Assembly (NCBI GenBank): GCA_008711295.1
Contig: VUYV01000069.1
Span: 1,492,907 to 1,556,906 of the forward strand
DNA: 64,000 nt
Source: Anarhynchus alexandrinus
Lineage: Eukaryota; Chordata; Aves; Charadriiformes; Charadriidae
Reading direction: 5' to 3'
Shown here: piece after piece, positions 1 to 14,253 of the stretch
Numbering within the stretch: position 1 is the first letter of the stretch
Layout of the letters: every line of letters begins with the position of its first letter
Made by a program: the position numbers and the translations under genes
Notes under the pieces: generated by a model
Database searches by the model: none
Seen by the model: only the letters and a program-made list of their open reading frames with translations
What the model was told of the DNA's origin: nothing

Positions 1-3000
1 AGGAAATGTAGGACATGAAAAAAAGTGTAGATTGAGATATAGTACAGCAGAGCTGCAGACAAGCAAAGATTAAGCAAACTACAGACAGAAAGAAGATGAT
101 GTCCAGTTATGATGGGATTATAGAAAAGCAAGAACTGCACAAAAGGAGCACTAGAAGCTGAAAACAAGGATGATGATATGATTCATTTGAGATCACTGTC
201 AAAACTTCTGTCGATGGCAGAATTAGGCTATAAATGCACAGAAAAAAAGTATGTGTATATATAAACATATATGAAGTTAAACATACAGAAGTGTAGACAT
301 ATATATGTATCCGTGTGTATAAATTCATATGTGGCAGGGAAAGCTGGAAAAAAATTACATATATTCTTACAGCACAGTTATAAAAATGATGTAATTATAA
401 TGGAGACACACCTGAAGATGCTGAAAAATAGCTTAACTGGGTACCAACAGCAGTCTGTCAAGAACAGTGTATGTGGATTTACCTTTGTCATCCAGAAGCA
501 ATGTGGAAAAACATCTACGAAAAGACCTTGAGTGGAAATAATAGTCTATATTTTTAGAATCAGTATACTGGTTCTGAAACATGATTTGGCACCTTCAAAT
601 TAAATAAAATATATTTTATGATTAACAGTCCTGTGCCTACAGATTTCTCTTGGTCTGGACATTGATGTGCTAAATTTTCAAGTTTGAATAAAGCTTCACC
701 TGCTTTAGCATGAAGGTGTTACCAAACAAAAATAAGAAGCAGAGTTAAATTTCTGTCAAGAGTTGCTATACCCAGTCAGATGACCTGCCCCAAAATGGAG
801 GCACAAAACACTATTGTTTGTAGAAAACCTGTTGGAGAGGATATATTTGGAAACTTGCAAGGTCTTCTTAACAAGATGAGAGGGATTTGTGTGTCAGTGT
901 GAGTGTCTGGCAAACAGATTATCATAAACTCGGCTCTGCCGTAGTTCTGGGGTGCCGCCTTGCAGAGCTTGTCCATGGGAAGCTGCCGGGAACCTCTGCA
1001 GGTCCTTCAGCCTCCACTCACCTCCTGGGTGCCCGGGCAGTCTCCTTCTGCAGCCTTCCCTTCGGCTCTGCACACCCGTGCTCTGTCTGCAGGGCAACAA
1101 AGTTGGCTGTGGAGACATACGCAGCCTTTCCAAGAACACCTCTTAAAAAGAAATGACTGCACATTATACTTAACAGTGAAATAAAAAATCCTCTCAAGCA
1201 GGATCCAATTTAGTTAGAACAGCCTCTACAGGCAGTCTCTCCCCCGGGACGTAGTTCTGCTAGAAAATTATGCACTGTACATGTACATGATGGAGCATTT
1301 GTTCAGGGATGTTTCGTATTCAAAAGATACCAGGAGAGAGCTCTGGTCAATACTGTCATATCATTGTGCTGAAAAGGAATGGTACAAGGAATGAAAAGGA
1401 AGTGTTGTTCTGGAAGTACAAACAATTACTTTGGTGTGTTTTGCAGCAAGTCATTCAGGTATAGCAGTGTTTGAAATCTACAAAAAAATAACCTTATACA
1501 AACATTGATACATGGAGTTTGTTGAAAAGCAATGATTGCAAACAAAAACAAAAAAAAAGAAGCCAAAAGCAAACCAATTTGATCTAGTCACATAAGCTAT
1601 TGCAGACTGCTGATTTTGTTTTCCTTTATTGTAGTTCCCAATGTTTTTCCATCCTACTGAGATGGCTGTTATGTGTGTACACTTCAGAGAGAAATGATAA
1701 AAGAGATATGGGTTTTTTTTCTGTTTGAGAGATAAAGCTTTGTTGTTTTTATGTGCTGCATTACTGGGTAGGAGTAGAAACAGACAGAAAAACAAATGTA
1801 TCCTATGTATAGCCAGACTGAAATGTACTGCAGCAGGATTGAGTCTAGACCAATATGCTATACTATCTGCAAGGGAAAACAAAAACACTGAAGACATCAG
1901 GCTAGATTTCTAAAAGAAATCCAAACAACAAACCACTTTTAAAAGCTACAATGTTCTAAAGTTTCCACTTACTGTTTCTCCTTCATATTCTTGCTATTTG
2001 AAGCTCACCTGAAATAACTTTAACAATTGTCTCACATCCTTGCTTTTTGCACATACAACACAGGGTTTTTGCACGCAATGCCCACAACATACCCTTACCT
2101 GAAAGTTCCATTTTGTGTCAAGCGAGTGAAAATAACAGTTAAAGACCAAAGCATATACATTCATAATCACCCATGAAAATCTTGCTCCAGTCAAAATTCT
2201 GTTTTGATATTTGAAATATCGGTATTTTATTCACAAGTTTATTTCAGTGCATGTTTATGATGTGTATTCCTCTTCACATTCCACTTGTTTACATGGAACC
2301 TGATGCTTGTGAAAATATTTCATAATCAACACACTTCCTTTCAATATTTCAGAGTGAAATCAAATATCTATACAATGTCTCTCCTAAATGAAAGCAAATA
2401 AGTAAAAAAAAAAAAAGTAAATAAAGGTAAAATAAAAAGAAATTGAAACAGCTTGAAAAGATTGGTGATGCTAACAATTCAGGTGTTTGGGCTCTTTATT
2501 TCAAGCAATTTAACCAGTGAAACATTTTCTTCTGATAGCAAACTGCTCACAAACTAAACATGATTTTTAAAAATGTGCATTTATTTTAAAATTCAAAAGA
2601 TAGGTGTTACGAGAATATTTGTGCTATAGATGAAGTGCCTACTTATTAACTGTAATCAGAGACAAAGAATAAGGGATGCATTGTCCTTGGTTCTGAATAT
2701 TCATGCACATGTGGCACCAGATTTTCTAAAACCTTCTTCTCTCTTTTTGGTTTTTTGCCTGAAAAAAAAATGTGGTTACAGATAGATTGGGGTACAGTTT
2801 TGTTTGTGCACCTGTTTGAGGAAAATTACCTGGTTATTTGAATACTTAAGTGTCTGGTTGGTGCCTAAAACTGAAATTAAAATGATAGTGATTTTGTATG
2901 TCATTTACTAAGCAGAAGAAAGTGAGTAGCTGAAGCTGTTCTCACAGTTGTGATAATTGATATTTTTATCTATTTGAATCATTGAATACCAGACTACAGT

Positions 3001-6000
3001 CTACCTTCTGACTACTAAAGGGCATACAGCACAAAGATAATGGAGTTGGCAATGGACTTAGGAGCATCAAAGCTGTCATATGGAAAAGATCAGCTGAACA
3101 TTGTATTATTTTGAATTTTCGAATGCCAGTAAAATGTAACCACATGGAAAAACAGTTTACTTTGTTATACTACGTTTTTCTACTTCTTGCAGGTGAGAGA
3201 AAAGAAAAACAAAAGAAGCCCAGGATGGGGCAAAAAAGTAGGTTTGGTTGTTCATCTGCTGTAGCAACCAGAATAAGAAGTATCTGTGGCTTCAAATGTA
3301 TGAGAACAAGTTTTGCTTGGAATTAAACTGGTAGCTTCTTAAAGACAGCCCTTCTTTTTGTTTAGCATGGGACTGAGCCAGCTGGAGCGCACAAGGCTGA
3401 CATTTGTGTGTTGATTTAGCTGATCAGAATAAGCAGAAAGCCATCTGAAGAGAGAAACAGGTATACTACAAAATGTAAAACAGTGTAAACAGCTGGGGCT
3501 CAGCAACCAGCAGCATTTAGACTACAGCCCATAGCAACTTTCACCCAGGACGTAAGCCCTTTTCAAACACACAAGGCAAAAATATACTTCCTAAAAAGCT
3601 TTGTTGATCAAAACAATGTCTTCAAAGGTCTCACAGGCACAATGGTAAAAGGTTGTCTGATTCCCCTTGAAGTGTCCACAAGTTTCTCTCTGGTAGCCAC
3701 TAAAACATTTCCATTTGAAATTAAAGCTACTTGAGTAATAATTAAAGAATAATGTCAATAAAGTTCATAATATATTTTTCCTGTACAAGTTATTCAGAAT
3801 CGTGGGGTTTGGTGTGGTGTGATTTTTTATTTTTTTTTTAAATCATGCCATACTGCTTTTTTTTTTTCACTTGTTGGAAGACCTAACAAAACTATTGCTT
3901 AGAAATTTTTCTTCCCTGGACTTGCCCAGCTGCTATACTGGGAGAAATGAAGTGTGGCTCTGTGAGGACAGAAGGCCTTGATTAGTCTCCTCTTGCTCAT
4001 TCAGGCCTGTCCAGAAGTTGTGGCACCTTACATCGTACAGCTAAATGAAAAACAGGGAATTGCTTTCTGTCATAAATAGCGGCACTTTTATCAACTGAAC
4101 ACTTGTAAGGTCTCCTTCCCAGACTAAGAGTCACAGCAGGGAATGTTATGAAATCTGAATTTTTCCCTTGGCTTTTAAAAGACATGGATAGAAATCAGAA
4201 TTTCAGAAAAGTAACACTACAGACAGCAGCAGTTAAGTGCTGGAGTGGGTCTTATCAATAAAACAGTATTCTTAGTTCATAATGAGCTTGAGCTTCAGTG
4301 TTTTGTTTGATTCTGTACAGTGACTGGTAAAAGCCTAGCAGTCAAGTTAGAAAATCCTGTATCTTGTCCATATAAAAGTAAAATAGGGACAAGTTAAAAA
4401 AAGCAGGTGGTGATTATTCTGAAGGCCTTGAAAATTTCGTAATTGCTGCTCAGGGAAACCTGGAAAAGGCTATTATTAAGTCAGTGTAAAAAGCTGAAGA
4501 AGCCAGCAATGCCAGAATGGCTGTGTTTACTTTTACCTAACTTTCTTGGAACAAAGATGATGAGAAATGCCTTGATCTGCAATAAACTGAGAACAAAGTG
4601 GGATTTTTAGCAAACTAGTTAAGTATATCTTAAAGGTCTTCATGTCATGAAAAATTTCATTCAGGAAGCACAGAAAAGAGGTATCTTGCAAAAGAATGTG
4701 AGATAATGTGTGCCTGTGTAAGCCTCAACTTGGTTAGAAAAAGATGAATTAAATATTCATTCACCTGAATGATACTTCTGACATTTTTCTGCACTACTAT
4801 TAATTATTACTGTGACTTTGGAACTGTGTACTCAATGATACTCAATACTCAAAAAATACTCAAAATTTAAGTCATTAAGTAAGCTTTGCTTCGCCTTTGA
4901 TCCCTATCAAAACTAAAAGTTTTACTATTCTGACCATAGCAAAGAAGATAAAAATAGTAGAATACTAGCTGGTATTTCTGGACAATGTGCTCTCTAATAT
5001 GAAAAGCCAAAAGAATGCGGGAATTATAAAAATTGAATGTTGCTTTGATTCCCTGATGAATATTGTAATATTGCAAGAAAAAGCCTGACAGCTTTCTCCC
5101 CCTCAAAAAAAAAAAAAAAAAAGCCTAAAAGGAGTCTAATGATTTGGAAAATTATAAGCTGTTAAAGAAGTTGTAAAAATCTTGTATAGATGACCAGTAT
5201 TGTTTGCTTATGAACTCTTGCCCGAGTCTTCATTAACCCTACCCCTGGAGTCATACAGCCTTCTTGCACAATGACTGACAGCTGTTTTGAAATATTTCAA
5301 GTTTTGTGATTATTGTTACAGTTCACGATGTGATTTTTTCCCCTCATACAACACAATGACTTATACTGCCTGTCATTTGCTATCTATGTTTATTCTCCAC
5401 ATACTAATTTTATTACCTTTGCTATTTTCACACAGCTGTGCAGCAGACAGAAACTGCCTCAGAACTACTGTTAATGCCTTCATGGTTGGTGGCTTCAAAT
5501 CATCTGTACCTTTGACTAAGTCATCATTTGATACACACTACCTTATCTAAATGTACTTGAACATTAGAAAACATTAGCTATAAATCTCAAACTCTAAAGC
5601 CTTTAAGTGCTTGTTCATCTTTACTACTAATATAATATTACCATAAGGATTATTCAGTATTGTGGACAGAAATCACTAACTTATAATTAAAAACTATGTT
5701 AAATTAAATTGAAAATTTACAAGGGAAAGCTCAATAAATTCTACATCTTTGTGAGGAGTAACTATAGACAAGAGTCAAACAGCCTCTAAAAGTAATTTTT
5801 AAATATATGTGGACAGGAGGTCAACTGGCATGTGAATGACTTCTGTTGATTATCAACAGTGCATTTACTACTTTGGAAACAAAAGACTGTTCTTGCCCCA
5901 AGGAACGATTCAAACTGAATGGCTGATAGACACCTAGCTATATGTGCCAAAATGAGCCAGATATAAAATCTAGACATTTCCCAGAATACAGTCTGATATT

Positions 6001-9000
6001 AATGAATGGCCCCAGTCACTTATCTCATGTGATGCAAAGTGATGCAAAATTAGATTTCTGTTTAGATATTGGAAAATGTTTTTTGAACAATGCAAAAACT
6101 TGTTTTTAAATCATTAGATAAATTATGTATTCAAAATACATTTACATGTGCTGTAAAAGAATGTAAACATTCATATAACTGGTATAGTAAGCTAATAATA
6201 AAATAGCATAAATTGAGGTATTTGAATCGCAGTGAAAACAAAGATGCCTTTGGAAGCAATTAGGCACATTTTACTGAAGTATCACAATCAACAAATGAGA
6301 ATCGATACCATGCATTGTGTGATATTTAAGTTGCCAGTCACAGACCAAAGGATTAAATTTATTATGGGTGTATGCAGACATCTGTATATCTCCTATCTAT
6401 ATCAGGTTATACACATTTATGCGGCATGTGCACAAAAATAAATTTTTTAAAAAGCCAAATCCATCCCCAAACCCAAATGACTGTCAGTGACAGCAAAAAA
6501 CTCCTCAATATAAACTGGAAGAAATGGCTGTCAAGGAGTGACAGATTTGATCATAAAAATGATTCACATATTTTGAGTCACAAATGTATAAATAATTGGT
6601 GAATTCTTATGAACGGATGAATACTGAATTATGTAAACTACTAATTTAATATGGTTTAACCTGATCTATTGAACTTTAGTATTCTATTGAGCACCAGCTT
6701 TTATCTTATATTCATTAAACAACAAACTTTTAAAAATTATAATCTAGCTAAAGCTGTTTTCTTTTCAAGTAATATATTTCCCCAGTAACTAGCTAAATTT
6801 TATCATCTTTTTAAATTTATGATCTGACTCCTAGGTACTCATCTTAACATATTTGTGCTGTCTTACCCAAAGCACATTAGGCTATGTTTTAAAAAAAAAG
6901 GGAAGTTTAATCACATTTGATATTCTGTAGTCAACGTAGTGTCTAAATATTCATTAAGGAAAAAAAAAATCACATAAAAAGGAAAAGGCACCCTGAATAA
7001 AATTGAATGTAAGGTCAGAGTTAAGATCTCTACACATAATAGAATCTCTAAGTTACAGCAAATGAGCTCTATGAGTATTAGAAAACACTGATATGAGCCT
7101 GGAAACCATCTTGACTATCAAGGGATATGTGCTTCATTTTCAAAGTGTGATTTTTAATATAAATATTTAATGAAAATATTATTAAAATATTCAGTTAATG
7201 AAATAAACTGATGGAAGTACCACCAAAAGCAGCTTACTTAATATTCACTAAATGAAATGGAAACATTTATCTTGGATATTATATCAGTCTTTAGAGAGGT
7301 TTCACACTTTATACTTTTTAGGACTATTTAAAGCATCATTATTATGACTTCTCCTGACTTTTTTGCTAAATAGGATGACAGAATTAGGGGAGAGTAAAAG
7401 AAAATGTATACCTAGGAAAAGAAAAGCCCTGTTTATCTTTATTCAGACTCACCAGAACCTACTATAAATGTTAACTTTTACAGTATTTTAAAGAACATAA
7501 ACAGTGTTTGCAGCCATCATAGAAGACCGAGCAGTCATACTTTTTAATGACCATTGTGTTGTGACCTAGAATAAAATGAGAGAAAAATAAGACCACAAGT
7601 GATCACTTAGTGCAGATGCCTTCCTAGCTTTGCATAGATCATTCATGCCCAATCTTTTCCTAAAGAAGTGTTTTAGCAATGTATGTTGGCAGAGATACAG
7701 AAGGAAAAATAGAAAAAGGAAGTTTATCATCGGTCTCTAGAGACGAGTATTTTAAAAGTTCTGTGCTGAGTAAGCTGTTCTTAAAACTGCCAGACTAGGG
7801 ATTGCATAACATGTCTCTCCCAACATTTATTGAACTTTTGCTTAGAAGATTTCTTTTAACATATGATTTAAAAACTGTCAGCAAATTAACCTCCTTTTCT
7901 TCACTTCTCCCCATGTTGGCAAAGTGGGCAACCTTTAAGATGTCCCTCTTGTTGCTGATTTCAAGATTCCTTCCATTACATCTTCTTTAAAGGACAGTTG
8001 TCAGTGAATCCGGGATGTCAGCTCAGGTTGTTTCACTAGCAAGCAGAAATATCTGTATTTCTCATTCAACATCCTGGAATTATATCGTAGAAGGACATAT
8101 GTCTTTTTTTTATTATTATTTTGTTCTGTTCACTTTATGATCCACTCCAGTGTCATATTCTTTCCTGCCATACGAGCCATACCTGCTACCCAGCTGGTAA
8201 TCTTCTATTTGTGTCACCTAGTGGATTACTCTTTCCTAAGTCTAGGTTTTTCTTTTATTTTATATATTTTTACTGATTTTTGGACTGTGCATGCTTTTGA
8301 AGCCATTTTCATTTCTGTGTAGGCTTTCAGTAATGCCTGCAATATTTTCCACCTCAAAATTTTCTGCAAGACATGTCACCCTTCTGTCAGGTACAGTTGG
8401 AGTGTAGCTAAATATCCAGCAATTTCTCTTGAAACAAAATGCAAATAGGACTGTTAATTCCTACCTGGAAGCTTGAGCAGATAAATTATATATACCCAGA
8501 TTACATAATTTGCAAAAATTAATAGATAATATATACTTATAAGAGACACTCATGAACTCATACTCAATGAACCTAGAAACTGAAAACAGACAGAATGTTA
8601 TTTCACAGCATACAGGTATGGGGATGAGGGAAAGGGAAAGGAATGAAAATGGAATATATTCTGAGGAAAAACAGGTTAGTAAAACAGTATGAAGTGAAAG
8701 CACTGTCTCTCGATTGTTTTTTTTAAATCAAAAACCCAAGTATCATCTTTTTCGTCTCACCCTGAATAGCCATTACCCTACCTGAAAAGCATTAATGCAA
8801 CTGCATTACACAAGGGGTCATCAACTAATTTAAAGGACTTCAACTTTGGCAGATTCAACTCTTCTTCCTTTGGGCTGTGGAGTCATCTCCCCTGAAGTAC
8901 AGTTTTGGTGTTGGGCAGAAAAGCCCCCAGTGACGTACCTAACTTGGTTTACTCTTCATCATCACATATGTATCTCTACATCACCTCCATTTCAATTCAA

Positions 9001-9639
9001 CTTATAACTCAGCTTTTTTCCATCCCTTTTGTTTCACTCCTTGATCTCACTATGGCAAAGTCCAGTTGCAATTCCTCTGGCACATTTAACATAATTTGTT
9101 TCCAGTTAGTATCACGCTAAAGTAACAGTGTAGTACTGCCAAACTTGTGGAAAAAAGAGAACTTTTAAAAAATGTCCCTTTTAAAAAAGCACTTCCCGGC
9201 TGCGAGGTCTGTCTTATTCTCTTTGCCATCCTCACTCAGCAGTAGGTCCTGGCTGAGGGATGCCTGGTCCCTGGGGCTCTACGCAGGGCCACCTTCCAAG
9301 GCTGTGCTGGGCTGCTCTTTCTGTTCACCGACACCAGGTACCAGGGAAATTTGTGCTCTTTCAGGTTTTAAGCCACAAGTTGCAAGAAACTTGCTTGTGC
9401 ACTGCCCACATTCTTCCTGGAAATACTGAGTTGAGAAAATACACAGAATGAAGCCTAAGACATTCTCTCTGGACAGAGTCTCATTTTAAATATCCCTGCG
9501 GGCGGGTAGTAAAGTATAGTTAGCTAGTGTTGGAGAGCAATTGTTCAAGTAATACATTCCCCTTTTATCATGCTTTCATCTAAATTATGTTTTCCTAGTC
9601 ACATGCTATGACAGTGTCTGGGTATTCAAAAGAGTTCCT
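1..9639. other. AT-rich non-coding stretch, no gene seen
   Basis: No frame in this stretch carries a recognisable domain or is long enough to stand out from chance in AT-rich DNA. What can be seen is low-complexity sequence: short A runs near 2405-2416 and 5104-5122, T-rich runs near 3825-3870, and alternating AT/GT sequence at about 248-320. There are two locally GC-richer patches, about 930-1140 and 9190-9430. These open short frames on both strands but show no domain, codon bias or splice structure that I can support. Confidence 0.6.
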
Positions 9640-10340
9640 GAATGAAAATGCAGCTTTTCTCCTTATCTGTTGGATGACCTGTTTTAGGAAAAGGTGGTAG
9701 TCTGCTTTAGCATGAGTTTTTTCTTGACAAATCCAAACTGGTTGTCTTTTTAATTACCTTACAGTCTTTTGTTTATTAAGTTTTTTTCCTTAAAATGTCC
9801 AGTGAGTTCAAAGCTAGCCAGCTGACATTACTCCTTCAAAAGCCTCCTTTCTTTCACTATAGGGGTGTATAGTACATTTGGCATTCTCCAATCCTCTGGG
9901 ATATTCCCTGTCATCTTTGAAATCTCAGCAATAATTGTTAATGGTTCTTTCCTTGGCTACTTCTTTAAGTATTCCAAGATGAATTTTATCAGACCCTACT
10001 GACTTCAATATTTATGTTTTATCTAAATACTATACAATCCACTCCTGTTCCATCCTGGTGTATATGCCTATCCTCCTTACTGAAGTTGACATTTATATAC
10101 CTGTTCATTATTAATCTTTTGTGAAAACAAAAGTAAGGAAGAAACTTTAGCCTTCAGTCTGCAACGGATTGTTTTTCTCTCCTTCTTAAAGCATTGGATC
10201 TATGTTTTTCTTTGTTTTCCTTCTGCTTGTAACACATCTTTAGAAACTTTTCTTGCTGTCTTTTGTGTGTTTTGTGGTTTCAAAATATTTGAAAAATTCT
10301 AGATTATTTTTTTAAAGAAAATCCACTTCCTTCTGGGTAG
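9640..10340 (-). mobile_element. Ancient CR1/L3-like LINE relic
   Basis: Read on the minus strand, this block keeps scattered phrases typical of the reverse-transcriptase region of old amniote CR1/L3 elements. Near 9715-9745 is the segment that in active copies encodes the stretch around the HGF motif. Near 9880-9905 is the 'tctccaatcctctggga' phrase, followed near 9960-10010 by the segment around 'ttttatcagaccctactgac'. Near 10225-10260 comes a phrase resembling the upstream end. No open frame survives. The copy is far more diverged than the CR1s at 16.9, 34.5, 37.8 and 40.7 kb. Both boundaries are approximate and the family name is tentative. Confidence 0.55.
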
Positions 10341-10745
10341 GTAAGTATATTTTGAAGATTTCAGATGAAATCACAGTTCAAGATTTCAGATGGGCACACA
10401 GTGATTTTTCCATCTCCCACAGTTATGCAGGTGAGCCATCCTGATACAATAAATATAGTATATGATATCTCAAAAATTGTTACTCATTTCAGCCAATGTG
10501 CCACAGAATAGGCAAGAGGGAAATTATGTCCAATCAAAATGCTTCCTTTTATCTCACTGTTGAAAAGTTGAATGGCAGAAGCATTGGGGGAAAATGTTGG
10601 CATTTCTCATTGAATAAGTAAAATGTATTTATACCATTGTGGTGTCTTGGTGTCGGATACAGAGAGGAGTCCTGGAGTTCCAGGGCTCAGGGGTGCCCTG
10701 GGAGGACAAACCTGTCTGATGTTGCTGACCACTGTTGGACATTTT

Positions 10746-10763
10746 TTAATTAATTAATTAATA
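10746..10763. repeat. TAAT/TTAA simple repeat
   Basis: About four tandem copies of the tetranucleotide taat are visible, a short microsatellite in AT-rich DNA. Confidence 0.8.
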
Positions 10764-13700
10764 ATGTTTGGGCTTGATTCATTCTTTTATCTCATCTTCA
10801 CAATGATAAGATATGTGACAATGCCTGAATCAAAATTAAAAGGAGGAATTACCATCTTATGTTTAATTTGGGTTCTGTGATGAACCCTACATTCTTTCTG
10901 CCTGTGCTGCTGTCGAGCCAGTCATTCTCTTTCTCTTATCTGTGCAGCTCACTAGTCCTTGCTTTGCACTTGTCTTCTTTATAGTGCATTATCTTTTTTT
11001 TTATTAATCTAATTCAAAATTAAAGGTTATAAACTATTCTATCTTCTCACAGTCCATTTAGGGAAAATACTGAAATGGTGGAAGACAACTAACGTGTCAT
11101 CACATACAAACACATCTTCTGAATAAGCCATTTGACAAGTTCTTAAATCACTATGGCTATTTTCCACCTGCTTATATATTTAAAGGCCAGTGATGCCTTT
11201 CTAACAAAGACTGTATGAGTAATTTATAAATACCAAACCAGTAATCTGTTTTAGGAATTTGTTTAAATCGCAGTGGTAGAAGTTTATCCAAATTAGCATG
11301 TTCTCCCCAACCCAAACTGGAAAGAAATATTTGTGACAAATACACCTGAACTGCAGCAACATACTATGCAAAGTCCGAGTATGTTTTGCTAAACACATTA
11401 CCCAATGATATAATCTATTATTGACACATTTTGACTTTGAAATGAGCAATCACGTATTTTGAACACAAAAGCAGAAGTCATTTGTATGACTAAGGCCTTT
11501 CTGAAAAAAAATCCATAATTAAATTGAGATGATGAATGCATACTGATTGCCAGAGATGAATCCTGCCCATTTTGTTGAGAAATCACTTATTTTTCTTTTC
11601 CAGTCTGTGCTGTTACTATGGATTCAGTTCCTTACATAATCCATTTCTGCTTTCCAGAGTTATAACACCAGTGTTATAGTTAGCCTGCCCAATAAAGAAG
11701 CATTATTTCTAAAACAGGAGACCAGAATGAAATGCAATGGTAACTACCAGCCCACAATGAATATTTTACTACTATGACTAGGTATATAGAAATCTGACAT
11801 TTATTAGGGCCTTTCGTTCCAGACTCTCACAGTGTTTTACAAATACAGCACAGCTTCACCAGTGTGACACCACTGAAGCACAGCCACCCAGGAGTGGAGC
11901 GTAGCAGCTATTTTGCTCCCACTTGACAGCTGTTGGTTATTATGGCCTGCTTCTTTTCTACAGTTATTTTTCTGGAAAGTATATGAGGGAGAAATCCACC
12001 CACCAGGAGATAGGCAGAGACCATCTGCCATGACTAATTTCACATTTATTCCAGGCAGCAGTTGTACCAAAATCCCAGAAATGAAAACCCAGTTGCTGTT
12101 ATAACTTGAGCCAGTTGATGTAAAATGAAGCAATATGTTCAGTATCTTTCCATGAATACAAATCTCCATTAAGATCATAAAGGTTTTTGATTGCCTTCCC
12201 AAATTGAAACCGAGGTCCTTTGAAACATTTAGATTTTTAGTCACATAACACGCGGTCCTACTTCCTAGACAAGTCAAGTGTACTTAAGCTCGGAAATCTG
12301 ATTAGAGACATCTTTGTAGTATTCTAACATAGATGAAGGGAACATGGGATATGTGGTCAGAAAGTGTAGATTATTCTATCTTTAGGTACCTAACTGAAGT
12401 ACTTATATTAATAAAATAGTGAATTTCAGTTTCTGCTGTGGTCAATGGAAAGAGATAGATACTCCACAGGAAAAAATATGAATTATTCTTTGAAGACACG
12501 TGTGTCTCTCCCTTTCTTACTTTACTGATTACAGAAGCAGCATAGTGTGACTATGTTCTTACCCTACATTTTAGCTGATATATGTACCCATGATCTAAAC
12601 CTATGGAGAGCCAGACAGCTTAGTTCAGTGCTCTGTGTTGACTTAAATGGGTTTACATAGGTCTACCTATCTGGATGAAGATCTTGAGACCCTCTGGATG
12701 AAATCCTGTTTGTTGGAAGAGATTGGGACTTCTCCCATTAACTTCTCTAGACTCAAATTTATTTTTTTTCTATAAAAGCAGATGCAGCATAGTTCTTGGG
12801 TATACTTAAAATAACTGTTCCCCTCAGAAATGAACTTTTGCTGCTGTATGTTGCATAAAGTCTCAGTTTCCTTCTTACTCATGCTGGTTTACCCATTCCT
12901 ACTTACCATCAAGTTGTAAGAGAAATTAAAAAAAAAAAATCCATGTTAATCTCTTTAATTACCTTGTTGATCTCATTAATTTTTTAAAGTTTCTCTGCTT
13001 TGAGGCAGTACATGTCTTTGTATATGTATGTAAGAGAAAGCATTTTGAAGATAAGATCTGAGTCTTACACAGAAATTTGAAAATTGATCTATCTGTTATC
13101 GAACACATTTTACATGAAGTAAATCAGTTGTTAGAGCCAAACCATAATCCATTCTAAATTCAGTAACTCAGCAGCTCAGATAATACATGACCAAATCAAT
13201 AAGAACAAGACAAAAATGTAAGTCAGGTTGAAAGGTTCAGAAAAAAATAGATTAGGGAATGATCATGTTAAGAAAAGAATGAAAGAAAGGAACAGCCTTT
13301 TCCATACTTTTTCAACTACAGACCTTCTGTTTCAGTAAAACTCAGGATAGTGATAAAAAAACCCCAGCTAATAGAATTAATGTTTTTTTAAGCTAATTGG
13401 GCCAACCTTTTCTAAGCTACATCTAAATTTCAGGCTTGGAATTACATTGCCTTAGTGCCGCTTCCCAAACGCCAATATTCACTCAGCAACTGGAAGGCAA
13501 CAGGAAACAGCAGAGAGTAGATTAGGATCAAGTAGATTTACATTCACATCTTTCAAGCTAGGCTTTAAATCATTCACTCATGCATTATACAGCTCTTAAA
13601 AATAAGAAGTCAGCAGCACGTGTCACACAATATTTTGGCTTCCTGTCCTTCTACAGCCAATTTTTATGTAGTCCTATGAGTTGAGTCTGGAAGGCACAAC

Positions 13701-14228
13701 CAGATTAATTCCTACTTGATAAGGTAGCAGCAGGTTTTAGGTACAAATTCTAAGTTAAGGTACTTCTGGGAAAGGACTTTTTAAGTGATTTGAGAAGGAC
13801 AAGACTTAGGTTCATCTGGGTTACCAGCACAGAGAGAAAACAGTAAATGAACTTAATTCCTGCAGCCAGTAGTACCTGGTATGCCAGAGGAAAGGAATCG
13901 AAGTTCTTACATATTTTGTGTCTTCAGTTTCCTTTGTTGGCCAGTTGAAATAAATCTGACTCATATCCTAACTCTTCAATCTGCCTCCCCTTAAAATAAC
14001 CTTTGGATTTGTTCAAGTGCACAACTACTTAAGAGAATTAAGAAAACTAGCAACACCTCATCAAAAAGCGACTCAATTTAAATGTTTAAAATGTGCCAGT
14101 GAAAAGTAATGGAAGTGTAGTTAAATAATACTGCCTTTTATGAATGAAATGTATGTTAAATATTTATTTCCAGTGTCCCAAGTGTCTAAAACAATAACTA
14201 TTAATAAGCTCTTCAAAGGAATAACATT

Positions 14229-14253
14229 AACAACAATAACAACAACAACAACC
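14229..14253. repeat. AAC trinucleotide microsatellite
   Basis: About eight near-perfect aac units with one interruption (aat). It encodes a run of valines in a minus-strand frame, which is an artefact of the repeat. Confidence 0.85.

Noticed and set aside
11837..12277. 146-codon minus-strand open frame
   Set aside because: No domain, signal or compositional support. The stretch 11790-11930 looks like old repeat DNA ('cacagtgttttacaaata'), but not clearly enough to name.
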